The notes under the pieces were generated by a model that did not search any database, was not told the DNA's origin, and saw nothing but the letters and a program-made list of their open reading frames with translations. From Desulfobacterium sp. (GTDB taxonomy: Bacteria; Desulfobacterota; Desulfobacteria; Desulfobacterales; Desulfobacteraceae), in contig JAEINR010000023.1 of NCBI GenBank assembly GCA_016342325.1, positions 1 through 64,000 of the forward strand: DNA of 64,000 bases, given 5' to 3'. Below are positions 63,160 through 64,000 of this stretch, in pieces (positions within the stretch are counted from its first letter, which is position 1; every line of letters starts with the position of its first letter). A program made the position numbers and the translations under genes.

Positions 63160-63238
63160 GGGGCTTCAGTCATATGAGTCCAGTCCTCATGGGGGAGGAC
63201 TGTTGCATGTTACGGCTTAGGCAACAAGCAAAAGCCCC
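63160..63238 (+). ncRNA. Candidate structured RNA (three-way junction)
   Basis: The closing stem ggggctt/aagcccc (63160-63166 with 63232-63238) encloses a stem cagtcctc/gaggactg (63181-63188 with 63195-63202, loop atgggg) and a stem gttgc/gcaac (about 63202-63206 with 63221-63225) that competes for one base. It lies about 80 bases upstream of the promoter at 63308, so it is not part of that gene's leader if the promoter is used. No known RNA class was recognised. Confidence 0.35.
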
Positions 63239-63307
63239 AATGGGCGAGGGAAGGATGGGTTTACTCTTCAGAACATTGAATCGTTTTAGGAACAGCTGAC
63301 AACTTGC

Positions 63308-63336
63308 TTGACATCCATCGCTTCGCAACGTACGAT
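63308..63336 (+). promoter_or_regulatory. Putative sigma-70 promoter of the terminal lipoprotein gene
   Basis: TTGACA at 63308-63313, an exact 17-base spacer and TACGAT at 63331-63336. The next gene begins 45 bases further on. Confidence 0.55.
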
Positions 63337-63380
63337 CTCAGTTCTTTTAGTTTTTTTACATTTGTTGAAAAGGAGGAAAA

Positions 63381-64000
63381 ATGGTGGTAACGAAGATTAA
63401 AAGCTGGGCGTTAATGGTCTTATTGGGTTTAGTTGTTTTAAACGGCTGCGCAACGCCGCGTCCGGTGTTGGAAGCCGTTCCGTCGTTTTCCAAGCAGTCC
63501 GATCGCACTCCTCCGTTTGAAGAGGATTTGACGACGTCCATCGTTTTTGGCAAGGAGCTCACGGACGAGACAAAACTTAAGGATGAAATTACTTTTCGAA
63601 ATAATTTTTACGTACCGGACGATTCAAGGGTCGTAATCAGCGTGCCCGTGGAGCAGCAAAGTCGGGAAGAACGCCAGGAGCAGGGGAAACAACAAATCGA
63701 CAATGAAGGGATGCTGAGTTTCAAAACAACGGGCTATTTCAACAAGGCCGAGCAGCAGATCGAAAAGTCACTCATTCGGAAAAATTTCATTGTTCTGGAC
63801 CGTGCCAAATTCGAAGCCAAACTTAGAGAAAAGCGTGATGCCTCAACCGACAATAATAGCTATTACAAAGCAAACCCGCTACAGAAATCTAAAAATGCGA
63901 CTATCGCAGCCGTTACGAAACTGAAGGATTCAGGTCAAATTACTATCGATAAGTGGGCGGAAAAGGTTCGGGAAATTGAAGGAAAGTATAATTCCATGAG
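63381..64000 (+). CDS. Lipoprotein, partial at the window edge (CsgG/LpoB-like region)
   Basis: The frame is open from the ATG at 63381 to the window end (206 codons and 2 bases). It starts MVVTKIKSWALMVLLGLVVL, followed by NGCATPRP, a lipoprotein signal with Cys in the lipobox LNGC. The middle is charged and Gln-rich. The stretch FNKAEQQIEKSLIRKNFIVL then DRAKFEAKL is similar in style to CsgG/LpoB-type lipoproteins, which bind at the outer membrane, but this is only suggestive. A strong aaaggagg site precedes the start. The C-terminus is outside the window. Confidence 0.7.
   Translation, partial: MVVTKIKSWALMVLLGLVVLNGCATPRPVLEAVPSFSKQSDRTPPFEEDLTTSIVFGKELTDETKLKDEITFRNNFYVPDDSRVVISVPVEQQSREERQEQGKQQIDNEGMLSFKTTGYFNKAEQQIEKSLIRKNFIVLDRAKFEAKLREKRDASTDNNSYYKANPLQKSKNATIAAVTKLKDSGQITIDKWAEKVREIEGKYNSM

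Larger units (their letters stand above)
62723..63380. other. Intergenic region with hairpins and no gene
   Basis: A stretch of about 660 bases. A long hairpin (gtgggcagc at 62733 pairs with gctgccccac at 62769, with one bulge) follows the TonB receptor stop and could end that transcript, though no T-tract is seen. AT-rich DNA follows. A branched structure lies at 63160-63238 and a promoter at 63308, both described separately. Confidence 0.45.

Overview
The window reads as chromosome from an anaerobic Desulfobacterota bacterium, most likely a Desulfobacteraceae-type sulfate reducer. This is inferred from gene content, not from a marker gene. The signs are a TAXI and a TatT-type TRAP transporter, a B12-dependent ribonucleotide reductase, a cobalamin riboswitch with CobT, a secreted FmdE-like protein, LUD and alpha-hydroxy-acid oxidase genes, many c-di-GMP and histidine-kinase proteins, and a nickel superoxide dismutase. 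Coding DNA is moderately GC-rich and intergenic DNA is AT-rich. No rRNA, tRNA, phage, CRISPR array or intact insertion sequence was seen.

Layout. 0.7-7.3 kb: cNMP-binding protein, TAXI binding protein, GspA/ExeA-type ATPase and a two-subunit ABC exporter. 7.4-13.5 kb: tandem HD-GYP paralogues facing a FUSC membrane protein, a YgiQ radical SAM protein and DarP. 13.6-17.3 kb: a complete TRAP operon (TatT, DctP, DctQ, DctM). 17.3-21.4 kb: a cobalamin riboswitch followed by a TrpD-like phosphoribosyltransferase, a 68-residue protein and an alcohol dehydrogenase-CobT fusion. 21.4-26 kb: histidine kinase, ABC_sub_bind protein and DMT exporter. 26.1-30.4 kb: phospholipase A, then a patch of decay (AraC fragment, nitrilase pseudogene, chemoreceptor split by a stop). 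30.6-46.2 kb, almost all minus strand: S1-like protein, NUDIX, GAPDH, a 1394-residue PEP/pyruvate dikinase-like protein, Ni-SOD, polyamine-type binding protein, acyl-CoA dehydrogenase, CoxE-like/MoxR pair, threonine aldolase and proline dehydrogenase. 46.5-56 kb: AT-rich PAS kinase, nrdJ with putative NrdR boxes, LUD protein, cyclodeaminase, alpha-hydroxy-acid oxidase and an EAL-CBS-GGDEF protein. 56.1-62.7 kb: a candidate small RNA, a structured leader and a cluster of TonB receptor, flavin reductase, FmdE-like protein and second TonB receptor. The window ends inside a lipoprotein gene.

How it fits together. The riboswitch-controlled locus would make or attach a cobamide lower ligand, and NrdJ is an in-window consumer of adenosylcobalamin. 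The TonB/FmdE cluster looks like a dedicated outer-membrane uptake route for an unknown chelate or cofactor. Four families of short intergenic repeats are scattered across the window; one copy lies inside the nitrilase pseudogene. The most promising undescribed unit is the TrpD-like / 68-residue protein / dehydrogenase-CobT locus, followed by the TonB-flavin reductase-FmdE-TonB cluster.
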